5,416 nucleotides of DNA from Anaerolineales bacterium. GTDB taxonomy: Bacteria; Chloroflexota; Anaerolineae; Anaerolineales; E44-bin32. Below are positions 4,848 to 5,416 of the stretch, in pieces. Below the pieces are notes generated by a model. That model was not told the origin of the DNA. It did no database searches and worked only from the letters and a program-made list of their open reading frames with translations. A program made the position numbers and the translations under genes. How positions within the stretch are numbered: the first letter of the stretch is position 1; each line of letters opens with the position of its first letter. The DNA is taken from the NCBI GenBank assembly GCA_030673085.1, contig DAOVFE010000156.1, positions 1 through 5,416 of the forward strand, read 5' to 3'.

Positions 4848-5291
4848 ATGTTTCACAAGATTGTTCTTGTTGGTAATCTCGGTCGCGATCCGGAGATGCG
4901 CTACACGCCGGGTGGTACGGCGGTTACAAATTTATCAGTTGCCACCAACAGGGTTTACACAAACAGCTCCGGCGAGCAGATCAAAGAAACTGTCTGGTTT
5001 CGGGTATCGGTCTGGGGAAAGCAGGCCGAAGCCTGCCAAGAATATTTACGCAAAGGGCGGCAGGTGCTGGTAGAGGGTCGTCTCAGTCCGGACGAAAATG
5101 GAAACCCGCGGATATGGACGCGACAGGATGGCGCTTCGGCGGCTTCCTATGAAGTAAATGCGTCGACGGTTCGGTTCCTTGGTGGGCGAGGCGAAGGCGC
5201 TGGATCTGCTTCAGGCGAAGCCCCCGGATTCGGTTCTGAGCAAGGAGCGGCCGGATCTGGCGCTCAGAGTGAGGAAGAAATTCCTTTCTAA
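4848..5291 (+). CDS. ssb: Single-stranded DNA-binding protein SSB
   Basis: A complete 147-residue SSB, which coats single-stranded DNA in replication, repair and recombination and recruits partner proteins. Residues 1-112 are the OB fold: MFHKIVLVGNLGRDPEMRYT at the start, Gly-Thr-Ala-Val-Thr-Asn-Leu-Ser-Val-Ala-Thr-Asn (23-34), Trp50-Phe-Arg-Val-Ser-Val-Trp-Gly (50-57), and the Lys-Gly-Arg-Gln-Val-Leu-Val-Glu-Gly segment (69-77). A Gly/Ser/Ala-rich linker follows (113-140), ending in the acidic tip Glu-Glu-Glu-Ile-Pro-Phe that binds partners such as helicases and polymerase subunits. The TRQDG (91-95) and YEVNASTVRFLG wording resembles Chloroflexota SSBs. The ATG at 4848 has AAAGGAG six bases upstream and its own promoter. 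It is divergent from the operon and not flanked by rpsF or rpsR within the window, unlike the common rpsF-ssb-rpsR order. Possible SOS control is described with the palindrome entry. Confidence 0.97.
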   Translation: MFHKIVLVGNLGRDPEMRYTPGGTAVTNLSVATNRVYTNSSGEQIKETVWFRVSVWGKQAEACQEYLRKGRQVLVEGRLSPDENGNPRIWTRQDGASAASYEVNASTVRFLGGRGEGAGSASGEAPGFGSEQGAAGSGAQSEEEIPF

Positions 5292-5416
5292 AAGCTCGGC
5301 AATAGATAGCCGGTTAAAGGGCCGGATAATTGCTAGCGGCGCTTTATTAAGGAGTAACAATCAGAGTTTGATATTGAAATAGGCTTTGTGAAGGGAAAAC
5401 GCCGTCGCCTTATGGC

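Noticed and set aside
5310..5325. Hairpin CCGGTT/GGCCGG after ssb as a terminator
   Set aside because: Only four strong pairs plus two wobbles and no T-run; it does not qualify as an intrinsic terminator.
5158..5382. Plus-strand frame overlapping the end of ssb
   Set aside because: It is an out-of-frame shadow of the Gly-rich ssb linker, with no family resemblance.
5388..5416. Possible start of a downstream plus-strand gene at GTG 5388 (reading MKGKRRRLM...)
   Set aside because: Only nine full codons are visible and no good Shine-Dalgarno precedes it; the AAGGAG at 5349-5354 is too far away and is followed by frames that stop.

Overview
The window most likely comes from a member of the Chloroflexota, probably Anaerolineae or a relative. 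The basis is the single-stranded DNA-binding protein at the right end, whose OB fold resembles the Chloroflexota type. Base composition is moderate (roughly 50% GC) and the ribosome-binding sites are clear. This is a family-resemblance judgement made without a search, so the taxonomy is tentative.

Layout from left to right. Bases 1-180 are the 3' end of a plus-strand gene that enters from outside the window, followed by a weak hairpin that may end its transcript. Bases 339 to about 4376 (or 4454) hold one compact minus-strand operon of five genes, read right to left: a small acyl/peptidyl carrier protein, a class II synthetase-like amino acid:[carrier protein] ligase, a GNAT acetyltransferase, an AAC(3)-family N-acyltransferase, and a DUF4910/DUF2172 aminopeptidase-like protein with a C-terminal winged helix. 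The first three genes overlap (8 bp and 13 bp), and the last two follow gaps of only 3 bp and 21 bp. Next comes a divergent intergenic region of about 400 bp. It holds a near-consensus -10 box for the operon, a copy of what looks like a dispersed repeat, several stem-loops including a terminator-like one, and a good sigma-70 promoter for ssb. The ssb gene (4848-5291) is complete, and the last 125 bases hold no supported gene.

How the genes may work together. The ligase keeps class II motifs 2 and 3 and three zinc ligands (Cys215, Glu260, Cys363). Their spacing equals that of the characterised Bradyrhizobium ligase Bll0957. Its gene directly follows and overlaps the carrier-protein gene, so the pair should load a small amino acid onto the phosphopantetheine arm of the carrier. 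Two acyltransferases of different folds and an M28-like metal-dependent hydrolase follow in the same transcript. The simplest reading, which is inference, is a small pathway that uses a carrier-bound aminoacyl group to build an amide on an unknown acceptor such as an amino sugar, and then trims or processes it. No adenylation domain, PKS/NRPS module or phosphopantetheinyl transferase is visible here.

The ssb promoter region carries a 16-bp near-palindrome over the -10 box that resembles a Gram-positive-type LexA site. The ssb leader can also fold so as to cover its Shine-Dalgarno sequence. Both suggest regulated ssb expression.
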